DNA from: an uncultured Alphaproteobacteria bacterium
Lineage (GTDB): Bacteria; Pseudomonadota; Alphaproteobacteria; UBA7985; CAJQQZ01
Direction of reading: 5' to 3'
Assembly: GCA_905480575.1 (NCBI GenBank)
Contig: CAJQQZ010000031.1
Location: 16,859-80,858, forward strand
Length of the DNA: 64,000 bases
Shown here: one piece after another, positions 1-8,657 of the stretch
Layout of the letters: each line of letters starts with the position of its first letter
Numbering within the stretch: the stretch's first letter is position 1
The notes under the pieces: model-generated
Databases searched by the model: none
What the model was told of the DNA's origin: nothing
The model's input: the letters and a program-made list of their open reading frames with translations, nothing else
Translations under genes and position numbers: made by a program

Positions 1-197
1 GCAAGTCTAACGTTCTCTGACAATTTGGGAAGGCCACGTTTAGTGCGTTCTCGGTTAATAGCAGGTAGAAGGGTCTGAACTTGGTGAGATGAGGGAGAGA
101 CAACCGGCTTGGCGACTTCGTTGACTGCTTTTGTTTCTGAGCAAGAGATAAGCCCAACTGAACAAAACAATAGTATAAGTGTAATTGCTGCTTTCAT
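1..197 (-). CDS. CAP/SCP-domain lipoprotein, N-terminal part (cut by window edge)
   Basis: Reading from the ATG at 197 on the minus strand gives about 65 residues before the window ends. A hydrophobic signal peptide finishes in a lipobox (L-I-S-C, Cys about residue 19), so the protein should be a lipoprotein. After a short linker comes L-L-P-A-I-N-R-E-R with G-L-P-x-L a few residues later, the typical opening of a bacterial CAP/SCP (CAP-superfamily) domain. The rest lies outside the window. The family assignment rests on this short motif only; the lipoprotein signal is clearer. Confidence 0.6.
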   Translation of the reverse strand, partial: MKAAITLILLFCSVGLISCSETKAVNEVAKPVVSPSSHQVQTLLPAINRERTKRGLPKLSENVRL

Positions 198-240
198 TTC
201 GTCTTGTTAAGCCGTGCTTCGGACCATTTTAAGGCAAAGA

Positions 241-264
241 AAAGGCCCCCGAAGAGGCCTTTTG
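241..264 (-). terminator. Rho-independent terminator
   Basis: A perfect 8-bp stem (AAAAGGCC / GGCCTTTT) encloses an 8-nt loop and ends in a T run when read on the minus strand. It lies about 40 nt after the stop of the lipoprotein gene at 302-895 and before the next minus-strand gene, so it should end that transcript. Confidence 0.75.
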
Positions 265-301
265 AGTTTGGACTAAATGGGCGGCGTTGTTCTTGCTGTT
301 A

Positions 302-895
302 TCACGTGCCCCAAGAGGCACGCACCCTGACTATCTCGTTAATGGCTTCAACACGTTTTTCTGCCGGACAGCGCTTGCCCTCTTCATTGCCTTCGCCAAC
401 AGTGATGTTTCTCAATTCTTTCTTCTTGCGCGCTTCTTCCGCAGCGAGATATTTTTCTTCTCTGAGCTGGGCGATTGATTTGTCTCTGGTTTGGGTGAAA
501 CGGCCTTTCTTAGGGGAGCGGCGTTTGCCGGTAAACATTTGAACGATTGGATCGTCACCGCCAAGCTTGGTACTTCGGCCGCCACTGACATCGCCCTCGA
601 CTTTGCCGTTCTCTTCAAGGTCAGCTAAGGACGCATTGTAGGAAGCCGTATAGAACTCCTGGACTTCAGCCAGCTGGGGTTCTGTTTTTCCAAGCTGGCG
701 GTAATGTTCAATCAAAGCCTGGTCATAGTCGCCTTTGTCGACTTCGCAGTACTCGGCAACGGCGGCAACTTTTCCAGCTTCTGAAACTTTGGTAACTTCT
801 TCTTCCGTCAAACCTCCGGCATTTGGCCCGGTTTGTTGACAGGCGGCAAGCAATAAAAAGGCAGCGCCGACGATTGAGAATTGAATTTTGATCAT
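302..895 (-). CDS. Lipoprotein of unknown function
   Basis: 197 residues from the ATG at 895. A longer in-frame start at 967 exists, but 895 puts a normal signal peptide (M-I-K-I-Q-F then a hydrophobic stretch) at the N terminus, ending in the lipobox L-L-A-A-C. The mature part is charged and probably helical, rich in Glu, Lys and Ala, with a basic patch around residues 125-145 and many charged residues toward the C terminus. I recognise no catalytic motif or named domain. It is followed by a good terminator at 241-264, so it is probably transcribed alone. Lipoprotein status is well supported; function is unknown. Confidence 0.7.
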   Translation of the reverse strand: MIKIQFSIVGAAFLLLAACQQTGPNAGGLTEEEVTKVSEAGKVAAVAEYCEVDKGDYDQALIEHYRQLGKTEPQLAEVQEFYTASYNASLADLEENGKVEGDVSGGRSTKLGGDDPIVQMFTGKRRSPKKGRFTQTRDKSIAQLREEKYLAAEEARKKKELRNITVGEGNEEGKRCPAEKRVEAINEIVRVRASWGT

Positions 896-1089
896 AGCTT
901 TAACAAATAGAATTAAATATGGGCCTAATTTAAGTCGATGTTTTTCATCCCGCAAGTCAATTTGCAAAATGGGAATTATTTCGTGGATTCATACGCTTAG
1001 AACAAGAGTCGTTCCTGTCTCTTGAAGTAATGAGAGGTCTAAAATGATTCGATTCTACAATAGAATCCTAATCACCTGATGCTGAGTAC

Positions 1090-1926
1090 TTAATCATTTC
1101 TTGACGAATAGTGGTCGGCATTCTCAATAAAGCGTGCTTCGCGTGGACGTAGAGAATCGGGGATAGATTGGTCGTACCAGGTGACATACCGAGCATCCCA
1201 CTTCGCTTTAGAGAACATCAAAACTTCATGCCACAAGCTGTCTTCGGATAGGTGATTCGCGAATTCATTAGAGCCCTTCACATCTACAATTTCCACAACA
1301 GTTCCCGGAAGGCTCGCATCAAAGGAAGAGTACAATATTACTTCCGTCTGCTCTTTTACATCGTCTGAAAGGTATAGTTTCACACCACAGTCTAGAATTT
1401 CTTCCTTTTGTTTTATGTTCTTTTGTTCTCGATTGCTCTCTAGCCAGGAAGGAAAGATGTAGGATTTTCCACCCTCAGGTTTGACCGGAACGAAACTTTT
1501 GTAGAAGGAATGGGCAATAAAGTTTGGAGCGGAAACACCCCATTTTAAGATCTTCCTTCCTTTGCTTTCAGACAGGTTTTGTAAATGCTGAAACAACGCC
1601 TTTCCATGTCCTTGACGTCGATGAGAAGGGGAAACCACCAGATCCAAAAGGTCGACTGAGGGAAGCAATCCTTTTGCTTCGTCAAGATACAGGGAACGGC
1701 AGGAAAAACTCAACGCAACCAGTTTGCTGTTTTCAAACCGACCATGAGCGCGAAGAAAACATTGAGCCTTGGCGAGTTGCTCACAAAGGCGACTAGAGTG
1801 AATCGTTACATTCTCTTCTAGAGCAAATTCGGCCAACAGGCCAATGATGCCTGGATGATTGAGGCTAATAGGCTCTGTGCCGATGCATTCATCTTGAGTG
1901 CTGAGTGGCGATGATGAAATTTTCAC
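1090..1926 (-). CDS. GNAT-family N-acetyltransferase
   Basis: 278 residues from a GTG at 1926. Around residues 90-115 it has GNAT motif A: a hydrophobic strand (L-L-D-L-V-V-S-P) followed by the acetyl-CoA pyrophosphate loop H-R-R-Q-G-H-G-K-A. A following N-F-x-A-H-S-F-Y-K-S-F segment fits motif B. The last ~120 residues do not look like a second GNAT domain and I cannot name them. The substrate is unknown. It is a single gene between the small lipoprotein and the divergent penicillin-binding protein gene. I see no strong ribosome-binding site before the GTG, so the exact start is uncertain. Confidence 0.75.
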   Translation of the reverse strand: MKISSSPLSTQDECIGTEPISLNHPGIIGLLAEFALEENVTIHSSRLCEQLAKAQCFLRAHGRFENSKLVALSFSCRSLYLDEAKGLLPSVDLLDLVVSPSHRRQGHGKALFQHLQNLSESKGRKILKWGVSAPNFIAHSFYKSFVPVKPEGGKSYIFPSWLESNREQKNIKQKEEILDCGVKLYLSDDVKEQTEVILYSSFDASLPGTVVEIVDVKGSNEFANHLSEDSLWHEVLMFSKAKWDARYVTWYDQSIPDSLRPREARFIENADHYSSRND

Positions 1927-2007
1927 AAAATTATCTTGATGCTGCCACTTATTGAGGATTTAAGGACTCTAGAATTTTTCTGATCTCATTTTAAGCATTT
2001 TATTCTC

Positions 2008-3852
2008 ATGGCAAAAGCCAACAAGTCTTCAAAGAAAAAAACGCCGAACAAAAAGCCCCCTCAAAAGTCGTTGTTTAGGCGCCTGATGGGTCTTGCCCTT
2101 ATGACGGGGCTTTGGGCAGCCATTGTTGGCTTCGCTGTTTTGGGGTTGATTTGGGTGACGTTGCCGCCGATTGAAGGCGTTGATGCCATCACACGTAAGC
2201 CATCGGCAACCATCTATGCCAGAGATGGATCCGTCTTGGCAACCTATGGAGAGTTGTACGGTAGTTCCGTGACTGTTGATGATTTGCCCGACCATCTAGT
2301 CAAAGCAGTTTTGGCCACTGAGGATCGCAAGTTTTATTATCACTTCGGTGTTGATCCCTTCGGCATCGCGCGCGCAATGGTAGTGAATGTGAAGGCTGGC
2401 CGCGTGGTTCAAGGTGGATCAACGATTACGCAGCAGTTGGCAAAAGTCCTCTTCCTAACGCCGAAGCGCAGTCTGCTCAGGAAAGTGCGAGAATTGGTTT
2501 TGGCATTACAGTTGGAAGCAAAGTTCACCAAGGACCAAATCCTATCTCTCTATCTCAATCGCGTTTATCTGGGTGCAGGTACATATGGCGTAGAGGCAGC
2601 GGCACAGCGCTACTTTGGTCGCTCTGCCCGCCAGGTAGGCCTTTATGAATCGGCCGTTCTGGCTGGTTTATTGAGAGCGCCGTCCCGGTATAATCCCGCT
2701 AATTCACAAACAAGGGCCGATGCGCGCGCCAAAACCGTTGTCATGGCAATGTTGGACGCTGGCTTCATCACCGAACAGGAGGCGATTGCTGCAAAATTGC
2801 AGTCTGTCAAAGATTTGCCCCGCGGCACGCGAGGAAGCAGTCGAGGCAAAGCCCTACATTTCGCCGACTGGGTCATGGGGCAAACGCAAGATTTTGTTGG
2901 ACGACCATCAGAAGATCTTCACATCTTCACGTCTCTTGATCCTAATCTGCAGTTAAGAGTTGGTTCGGCGATTGATCAAGTACTTGCTAAAAACCGAAAA
3001 GCTAAGAACGTCAGCGAAGCGGCTATGGTTATCCTGGATCTAGACGGTGCTGTTTTGGCGATGAGGGGCGGACGTGGCTACCGTTCCAGTCAGTTTAATC
3101 GGGTGACTCAGGCTTTGCGTCAACCTGGTTCCGCCTTCAAAACTTTTGCTTATCTCGCTGCTTTTGAAAATGGATGGACAGCCGATAGCCAGATCAATGA
3201 TCGTTCTGTGTCAGTTAAGGGTTGGACACCGAGAAATTTTTCCAATCGTTTCTATGGCACGGTGACATTACGTGAAGCTTTTGCTCGTTCGATAAACACT
3301 GCTGCGGTTCGCTTGTCTGAAACTGTGGGGCGACGCAAGGTCATTACGGCGGCACAAAAACTGGGGATCACTAGCCCACTTTCTGCGGCTGCTTCTCTTC
3401 CCCTAGGAACCGAAGAAGTCACGTTGCTCGAATTGACGGGAGCCTATGTGCCTTTTGCTAACGGAGGCAAAGGAGTATGGCCTTACGCGATTGAACGAAT
3501 TGAAAACCAGTCAGGCACCATCATGTTTGAAAGACGTGGTGGTGGGCCAGGGCAAGTTGTCTCTCCATCGGCTGTACAACAAATGCAATCATTGTTGCGG
3601 GCTGTTGTGGTTTGGGGAACCGGTAAGAAAGCCAACACCAGCCAAAGTGCCGGTGGTAAAACCGGAACTTCTCAGGATTATAGAGATGCGGTTTTTGTCG
3701 GCTACAATGGTGCTTTGACAGCAGGTGTCTGGATGGGTAACGATGATGGTTCGCCGACCAAGAAGGTTACAGGCGGATCATTGCCAGCCGAAATTTGGCG
3801 TCAAGTTATGATGAATGCGCCGACGGTTGAGCGCCTGGATGCGATTTACTAA
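2008..3852 (+). CDS. Class A penicillin-binding protein (transglycosylase/transpeptidase)
   Basis: 614 residues. A Lys-rich cytoplasmic tail (1-26) precedes one membrane anchor (~28-51). The GT51 glycosyltransferase domain follows, with E105-D-x-x-F-Y-x-H-F-G (catalytic Glu), G-G-S-T-I-T-Q-Q (~137-144) and L-Y-L-N-R-V-Y (~181-187). The transpeptidase domain has S375-A-F-K378 (SxxK, acylated Ser), S428-x-N and K551-T-G-T. It should polymerise and cross-link peptidoglycan in the periplasm. It is shorter than E. coli PBP1a and lacks the large inserted domain, which fits the compact PBP1-type enzymes of alphaproteobacteria. A second, larger class A PBP is at 48313-50919. Confidence 0.93.
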   Translation: MAKANKSSKKKTPNKKPPQKSLFRRLMGLALMTGLWAAIVGFAVLGLIWVTLPPIEGVDAITRKPSATIYARDGSVLATYGELYGSSVTVDDLPDHLVKAVLATEDRKFYYHFGVDPFGIARAMVVNVKAGRVVQGGSTITQQLAKVLFLTPKRSLLRKVRELVLALQLEAKFTKDQILSLYLNRVYLGAGTYGVEAAAQRYFGRSARQVGLYESAVLAGLLRAPSRYNPANSQTRADARAKTVVMAMLDAGFITEQEAIAAKLQSVKDLPRGTRGSSRGKALHFADWVMGQTQDFVGRPSEDLHIFTSLDPNLQLRVGSAIDQVLAKNRKAKNVSEAAMVILDLDGAVLAMRGGRGYRSSQFNRVTQALRQPGSAFKTFAYLAAFENGWTADSQINDRSVSVKGWTPRNFSNRFYGTVTLREAFARSINTAAVRLSETVGRRKVITAAQKLGITSPLSAAASLPLGTEEVTLLELTGAYVPFANGGKGVWPYAIERIENQSGTIMFERRGGGPGQVVSPSAVQQMQSLLRAVVVWGTGKKANTSQSAGGKTGTSQDYRDAVFVGYNGALTAGVWMGNDDGSPTKKVTGGSLPAEIWRQVMMNAPTVERLDAIY

Positions 3853-3875
3853 GTCGAGCTTTGTTGAGGTTTAAG

Positions 3876-4310
3876 ATGGAAACAAATACCGAAAATTTCA
3901 CACCTGGTGATGTTTATGGCCGTAGCCTTAAAGGGTTCGGCGTCAATCTGTTGGTTAAGGACGTCTTGAAGTCGATTGAATTCCAGGTGAATGTATTGGG
4001 CGCCGAAGCGATCTTCGGAAACGAGGACTTTGCGGTTATGCGATATCAGGAGCAAACCTGGATGCTCCATGCCGATCACACTTACCACTCAAATCCTTTG
4101 CCATCCTTGGTGTCTTCAGATCAAGCACGTGGAGCGGGGATAGAGTTGCGTCTCTACGACGTCGATCCTGCGCAGGCCGCGGCAAAAGCACCTGAGTATG
4201 GGGGCGGGGTTTTACAGAAACCGACTGACAAGCCCCATGGTTTGCATGAAGCCTATCTCTTTGATGCCGATGGCTATGTTTGGGTGCCCTCTATCCATAT
4301 AGTAGCTTAG
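3876..4310 (+). CDS. VOC (glyoxalase/bleomycin-resistance) family protein
   Basis: 144 residues. I take the ATG at 3876 rather than the in-frame TTG at 3861, because GAGG lies six bases before it. The N-terminal G-V-N-L-L-V-K-D-V-x-x-S-I-E-F and the C-terminal half ending H-E-A-Y-L-F-D-A-D-G-Y-V-W-V-P are typical of the paired beta-alpha-beta-beta-beta units of VOC proteins. Metal ligands and substrate cannot be assigned. It follows the PBP gene by 23 bases, possibly in one transcript, and its stop interlocks with the stop of the convergent gene (shared TTAG). Confidence 0.8.
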   Translation: METNTENFTPGDVYGRSLKGFGVNLLVKDVLKSIEFQVNVLGAEAIFGNEDFAVMRYQEQTWMLHADHTYHSNPLPSLVSSDQARGAGIELRLYDVDPAQAAAKAPEYGGGVLQKPTDKPHGLHEAYLFDADGYVWVPSIHIVA

Positions 4311-5035
4311 TCTCTGCCGTAGGAAAACAGACGCCGTCCCTCATTTTTAAGCCAGCGCTGCGCTTCTTCTCTGTCAGTGTTCGGCTCCAACAAGCTGTCA
4401 GTAAGGCGCCAGAAGTTCGGCCCATGGTTCATCTCTTTAAGATGGGCAACTTCGTGAGCTGCCATATAGTCGAGTACAGTGGGTGGAGCTAAAATCAACC
4501 GCCAGCTGTAGGACAATGTCTTGTTGGATGAACAAGACCCCCAGCGGGTTTTCTGGTCACGAATGGTGATTTGTTTGATCGTCAGTCCCAATTTATGAGC
4601 TTTGGCAACTGAACGAGCCGAAAGGTCTGCTTTGGCTTGTTTCTTCAGCCAATCAAGCAACCGCCTTGGCAGGTGTTCAATCTGGCCGTGAACCTGGATT
4701 TCAGCGTCTTGTGAGTTGAAAGAAACAAGACCACGCCCTGGCGAATGGACAACACGACATGGGCGTCCCTTAAAAGGCAATATCATGCCATTTTCAAAAG
4801 GGTGACCATCTTCAAGGCGACTGAGTTTGCCAAGAATCCAGGACTGTTGTTTCTTGATGAATTCCATGCCCTTAGCAGGGCTAATTGACTTTGGGATCGT
4901 CAGATGAATGCCACCGCCGTGATGATCGATCTTGATCTGGATACGCCGCGCGCGCGAGGACAGTTTGATTGCGACGGTTCGTTCAACGCCGTCATGAAAG
5001 ACAAAGGCTTCCTCAATGAGCTGCTCTTTCGCCAC
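4307..5035 (-). CDS. YgjP/SprT-like zinc metallopeptidase
   Basis: 242 residues from a GTG at 5035. The zinc site is H194-E-V-A-H198 with a third candidate ligand H204 (M-N-H-G-P-N-F-W), preceded by T-R-W-G-S-C-S. This is the standard arrangement of the YgjP-like (formerly DUF45) metal-dependent hydrolase family. No signal peptide, so cytoplasmic. The start overlaps the end of the upstream Ada-like gene by 23 nt, implying co-translation. The physiological substrate of the family is poorly known. Confidence 0.85.
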   Translation of the reverse strand: MAKEQLIEEAFVFHDGVERTVAIKLSSRARRIQIKIDHHGGGIHLTIPKSISPAKGMEFIKKQQSWILGKLSRLEDGHPFENGMILPFKGRPCRVVHSPGRGLVSFNSQDAEIQVHGQIEHLPRRLLDWLKKQAKADLSARSVAKAHKLGLTIKQITIRDQKTRWGSCSSNKTLSYSWRLILAPPTVLDYMAAHEVAHLKEMNHGPNFWRLTDSLLEPNTDREEAQRWLKNEGRRLFSYGRD

Positions 5036-5882
5036 CTTGTTCTTTTTCCCAGTCTAGTAGAATCTTCTTGCGTCCAAGGCCCCAACGATAACCACCGTAA
5101 GCACCGTCGCTTCTTATGACACGGTGACAGGGAATTACCAGCGCAACTTTGTTAGAAGCACAAGCCCGTGCGACAGCGCGTTGACCAGCCGGCAGATCCA
5201 GGCGTTCAGCCATTTCAGCGTAAGAACGGGTCTGGCCTGGCGGGATTGCTAGCAACTCCAACCAAACACGACGTTGGAACGCTGTTGCTTGCACATCCAG
5301 CGGCAAGTCTGGGTGGGGCGCCTTGCCTTCCAGGTATTCTATGACATCCGCCAAAGCTAACCCCAGCGATTCCTGATCTTGTGAAATGCTTTTCGCTTTG
5401 GGAAACTCGGAGTTTAGACTGCTTAACAAAAATTTATCGTCTTCATCGATCGCGAGAAAGCAGAGCCCTCGGTCGGTAGCAGCAATCAACAGACTGCCAA
5501 GGTTACAATCGGTGATCGCATACAAGATAGAGAGGCCAGCGCCCCCTTTTTTGTAGGATGCGGGTGTCATTCCGAGAGCCGTCTGGGCTTGTTCATACAA
5601 CCTTGAAGAAGATCCAAAACCAGCATCAAAAGAGGCACCAGAAATGTCGTCACCAGACCTCACGGCACCGCGGAAGAGTTCTAATTTCTTAGCCGTAATG
5701 TACTCTCTGGGGCTGATACCGATGGTTTCTTTAAATTGGCGCTGAAACTGCCACGGGCTTAAACCGAGTTGGTCAGCAAGCGGCAGCAGCCGAAGGGCGG
5801 GCCAATCCTGATCTTCGATGGCTTGCTCTATCAAAGCGCAGGCTTTGGACATGAGAGGGCTGGCTGGTTTGTTTTGACCCAT
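5013..5882 (-). CDS. ada: Ada-like AraC HTH / O6-alkylguanine-DNA alkyltransferase
   Basis: 289 residues. An AraC-type DNA-binding domain occupies about 10-112 (two HTH units; S-P-R-E-Y-I and G-x-G-S-S-S-R-L-Y are recognisable). The alkyl-DNA methyltransferase domain occupies about 117-285, with active-site P-C252-H-R-V-I and the R-A-V-A-R-A recognition helix. Unlike E. coli Ada it lacks the N-terminal zinc-Cys4 phosphotriester domain, so it should repair O6-alkylguanine but cannot sense phosphotriester damage the same way. It heads a two-gene unit with the metallopeptidase downstream. Confidence 0.92.
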   Translation of the reverse strand: MGQNKPASPLMSKACALIEQAIEDQDWPALRLLPLADQLGLSPWQFQRQFKETIGISPREYITAKKLELFRGAVRSGDDISGASFDAGFGSSSRLYEQAQTALGMTPASYKKGGAGLSILYAITDCNLGSLLIAATDRGLCFLAIDEDDKFLLSSLNSEFPKAKSISQDQESLGLALADVIEYLEGKAPHPDLPLDVQATAFQRRVWLELLAIPPGQTRSYAEMAERLDLPAGQRAVARACASNKVALVIPCHRVIRSDGAYGGYRWGLGRKKILLDWEKEQGGERAAH

Positions 5883-5982
5883 GGTGTTTCTCGACTGAAG
5901 TGTTCATGTGGTGAGCGTAAAGTGCGCCAATTTTGCTTATCTCTCTATCCGAATTTTGCAACGGCACGAAAACTTCGGTCGT

Positions 5983-6633
5983 TTAAGCGCCTTTTCTCAG
6001 CAAAGCATTGGGTGACAAGTTGAGGTGACACAAGCGCCAGCCTTCTTTTTCCTCTCCGTCGATGTCTTTGTAATGGAAGTGATCGAGGCGGGTGACCGAC
6101 CAATTCTCAATCGAGAGAGTGAGAGCCTGAGCTGGAGACAGTTCGAGAGCGGTTGCGACAGCGGCTCTGATAGAGCCACCGTGAGCAACGCATATGATGT
6201 CCCTGCCTTTATGCTCCTTCGTGAGTTCCTTTTTCTTTTGGCTGGTACGATTGTAAACATCCATCCAGCTTTCTCCATTTGGCGCACTGACTTCAGCCGG
6301 AGCCAGCCAAAAGGCAGTGCTCTTTCCAACTTTATGGAGCTCTGACCAGGTCAATCCTTCCCAATCACCGAAGTTCTGCTCAGCAAACTCAGGGATTTCT
6401 TTGCGATTCCAACAAGGAACACCCGCGGCAATTATGGCATCTGCAGTTTGCCGGGTTCTCTGAAAATTTGACGTAATCCATTGTGCTTTACGCGGGAGAA
6501 CCTGGGCCAATGTTTCGAAACTATGGTTGTCGGTAACGTTTGCGTCCAAGTCTCTGGATTGACCATAGATCGTTTTTTCTGGGTTTATGACAGGGGCATG
6601 TCTGACCCACCACCATCTTGTTGTTTTTCCCAT
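5983..6633 (-). CDS. cobC: Histidine phosphatase, probable alpha-ribazole phosphatase
   Basis: 216 residues from the ATG at 6633. A longer in-frame start at 6726 would run into cobS and add a sequence unlike the family. The phosphohistidine motif is W-W-V-R-H-A-P near the N terminus, followed by Y-G-Q (typical of CobC), E-x-x-F-G-D-W-E-G-L-T-W in the middle and the second catalytic H-G-G-S-I-R. CobC-type enzymes dephosphorylate alpha-ribazole phosphate in cobalamin nucleotide-loop assembly. Location 4 nt after cobS strongly supports that role; histidine phosphatases are otherwise functionally broad. Confidence 0.85.
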   Translation of the reverse strand: MGKTTRWWWVRHAPVINPEKTIYGQSRDLDANVTDNHSFETLAQVLPRKAQWITSNFQRTRQTADAIIAAGVPCWNRKEIPEFAEQNFGDWEGLTWSELHKVGKSTAFWLAPAEVSAPNGESWMDVYNRTSQKKKELTKEHKGRDIICVAHGGSIRAAVATALELSPAQALTLSIENWSVTRLDHFHYKDIDGEEKEGWRLCHLNLSPNALLRKGA

Positions 6634-6637
6634 GATT

Positions 6638-7408
6638 TCAGGAGCCCAAATAAGAAGTAAAAAGTGCCAGTAAGGCGATCTCAATAATCTGTTGTAAGGC
6701 ACCAAGTGTGTCACCAGTATGGCCACCTACTTGACGTTGGGAAATCCATGCCCAAATCGTTAAAACAACAAAGCAGAGAACGCTCGCCCAGAGTGCTGGA
6801 CCAAAGCCGAGGCTTATCCAAATGAACAACAGGCTAAGCCCTAAACCTAAGCCGGCGTTGCTCACAGTTACCTTACCCGCTTTCGAGGCTACTCCCGAAG
6901 TTTTGGCCGGAGCAGTGTAAGCCATGAGAACAGGCATTGATGAGCGCGAAAGAGAGTGAACAGCAACCACTATGAGAGCGAGTGGAAGCAAATCTCCCTC
7001 CATCAAGGGAGCTAAAAGAGCGACCTTCAGCAGAGCCCCCAAAACCAAAGCCAAGACGCCATAAGTGCCGATACGGCTGTCTTTCATGATCTCTAATTTG
7101 CGTTCACGGTTATGTCCGCCGCCAAATCCGTCACAGCAATCTGCTAGGCCATCTTCATGCAGTGCGCCAGTCACGAGGGCTGTGAATGCAACCACCAGAA
7201 CGGCACTTGTTAGTTCAGTCAACCCCAGCACCTGGAGGAGCCAAACGAAGCCAGCAACTAACGCACCTATCAATGCACCAACAATTGCAAAACAATAAGC
7301 ACTGTCAGCTAAGCTCTGATCAAGTTGCCGTCGAATGATGGGGAGGGGCAGTCTCGTCAAAAAGGTAACGGCGAGATAGAGGTGCGTGAGAAATTTAAGG
7401 AGAAACAT
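6638..7408 (-). CDS. cobS: Adenosylcobinamide-GDP ribazoletransferase
   Basis: 256 residues, polytopic, with the family signature G-A-L-H-E-D-G-L-A-D-C-C-D-G-F-G-G-G near residues 81-98 and K-D-S-R-I-G-T-Y-G shortly after. CobS joins adenosylcobinamide-GDP and alpha-ribazole (phosphate) at the inner membrane, the last assembly step of cobalamin. It is divergent from cobT and is followed by cobC four bases downstream. The three genes cover attachment of the lower ligand; no other cobalamin genes are in the window. Confidence 0.95.
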   Translation of the reverse strand: MFLLKFLTHLYLAVTFLTRLPLPIIRRQLDQSLADSAYCFAIVGALIGALVAGFVWLLQVLGLTELTSAVLVVAFTALVTGALHEDGLADCCDGFGGGHNRERKLEIMKDSRIGTYGVLALVLGALLKVALLAPLMEGDLLPLALIVVAVHSLSRSSMPVLMAYTAPAKTSGVASKAGKVTVSNAGLGLGLSLLFIWISLGFGPALWASVLCFVVLTIWAWISQRQVGGHTGDTLGALQQIIEIALLALFTSYLGS

Positions 7409-7532
7409 TTTGATCGCAGACGTTAAATTCTGATTGCTTAGGGCAAAAGAACCTGCTTTTTACGCCCAAACATCAGAGGCTTATAAAGCTCTCGAAGAAT
7501 CGACGCAACCACCTCAGCCAAGGGAATACGAA

Positions 7533-8561
7533 GTGTCTACTGCTGCCTCACTCGCTTCATTTGATGAAATCCGCAAACTTTTCCCGCAATTGCCAGGCCC
7601 GGACCTGGAAGCAGCAACGGCAACAGCAGAACGTGAAGTTCAGTTGACGAAACCTGCTGGTTCGTTGGGGCGCCTTGAGGAGCTCGTTTCTTGGTTGGCA
7701 ACTTGGCAGGGAAAGCACCCACCAGCGATAGAACATCCAAGGACTGCCGTTTTTGCGGGCAACCACGGTGTCGCGGCGCGTGGCGTTTCAGCCTTTCCGG
7801 CAGAAGTTACCAAGCAGATGGTTGCAAACTTTCTTCATGGTGGTGCCGCTGTTAATCAACTCTGCGGGTTTGCCGATGCTGATTTGAAGGTTTACGAACT
7901 GGATCTGGACAACCCGACGGACGACTTCACTGCTGGTCCGGCCATGTCCGAGGAGGACTGTGTCAAAGCCATGGCTTACGGCATGACAGCGGTTGAACCC
8001 GGTGTTGATCTACTTTGCTTGGGCGAAATGGGAATTGCCAATACGACGTCGGCGGCAGCGATTTCGGCTCTGCTTTTTGCTGGAACTGGCGACGATTGGG
8101 CTGGCCCTGGTACAGGTGTAGAAGGCGAGGCGCTGGCGAACAAAAAAGCGGTCATTGATGAAGCGATTGCCTTGCACGCCGAGGCCAAATCCGACGGCTT
8201 AGAAGTCTTGCGCCGTGTTGGAGGTATGGAGTTAGCAGCAATTGTTGGTGCTATTCTTGCTGCTCGTATGGCAAGGGTGCCGGTTGTTCTTGATGGGTTT
8301 ATCTGCACGGCCGCGGCAGCAGCGCTAGAGGCCAGCTGCAAAGGAGCATTGGATCACTGCATTGTAGCGCATAGTTCGGCAGAGCCCGGACATAAAGCAC
8401 TGGTTGAGAAACTTGGTAAAGAACCTTTGTTCGATTTTGGCATGAGGTTGGGTGAAGCCTCGGGCGCTTCTTTGGCGGTACCAATCCTAAAGGCGGCAGT
8501 TGCGTGCCATTCTGGGATGGCTACTTTTGCTGAAGCGGGGGTCGCGGGTAAGTCTGGCTGA
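7533..8561 (+). CDS. cobT: Nicotinate-nucleotide--dimethylbenzimidazole phosphoribosyltransferase
   Basis: 342 residues when started at the GTG at 7533, which has AGGGA seven bases upstream and starts like other CobT proteins. An in-frame TTG at 7434 would add 33 residues atypical of the family. Motifs include T-K-P-A-G-S-L-G-R-L-E near the N terminus, F-A-G-N-H-G-V-A-A-R-G-V-S, G-E-M-G-I-A-N-T-T-S-A-A-A and the catalytic region H-S-S-A-E-P-G-H. It makes alpha-ribazole phosphate from NaMN and dimethylbenzimidazole, feeding CobC and CobS, which are encoded divergently. No cobalamin riboswitch box is visible in the intergenic region. Confidence 0.94.
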   Translation: MSTAASLASFDEIRKLFPQLPGPDLEAATATAEREVQLTKPAGSLGRLEELVSWLATWQGKHPPAIEHPRTAVFAGNHGVAARGVSAFPAEVTKQMVANFLHGGAAVNQLCGFADADLKVYELDLDNPTDDFTAGPAMSEEDCVKAMAYGMTAVEPGVDLLCLGEMGIANTTSAAAISALLFAGTGDDWAGPGTGVEGEALANKKAVIDEAIALHAEAKSDGLEVLRRVGGMELAAIVGAILAARMARVPVVLDGFICTAAAAALEASCKGALDHCIVAHSSAEPGHKALVEKLGKEPLFDFGMRLGEASGASLAVPILKAAVACHSGMATFAEAGVAGKSG

Positions 8562-8657
8562 TCCTTTCCAAGCAACAAGAAGTTTTCATGACGATTTGAT
8601 GACCTCGTTGAAAATGGATGCTAACCTGATCGCTCAACAAGTGATTTAGGGCAGACT

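Noticed and set aside
204..542. Plus-strand frame over the second lipoprotein gene
   Set aside because: It reads through a terminator and antisense to a gene with a clear lipoprotein signal.
7409..7532. Cobalamin riboswitch between cobS and cobT
   Set aside because: Only 124 bp and no recognisable B12-box (GCCACTG-like) sequence.
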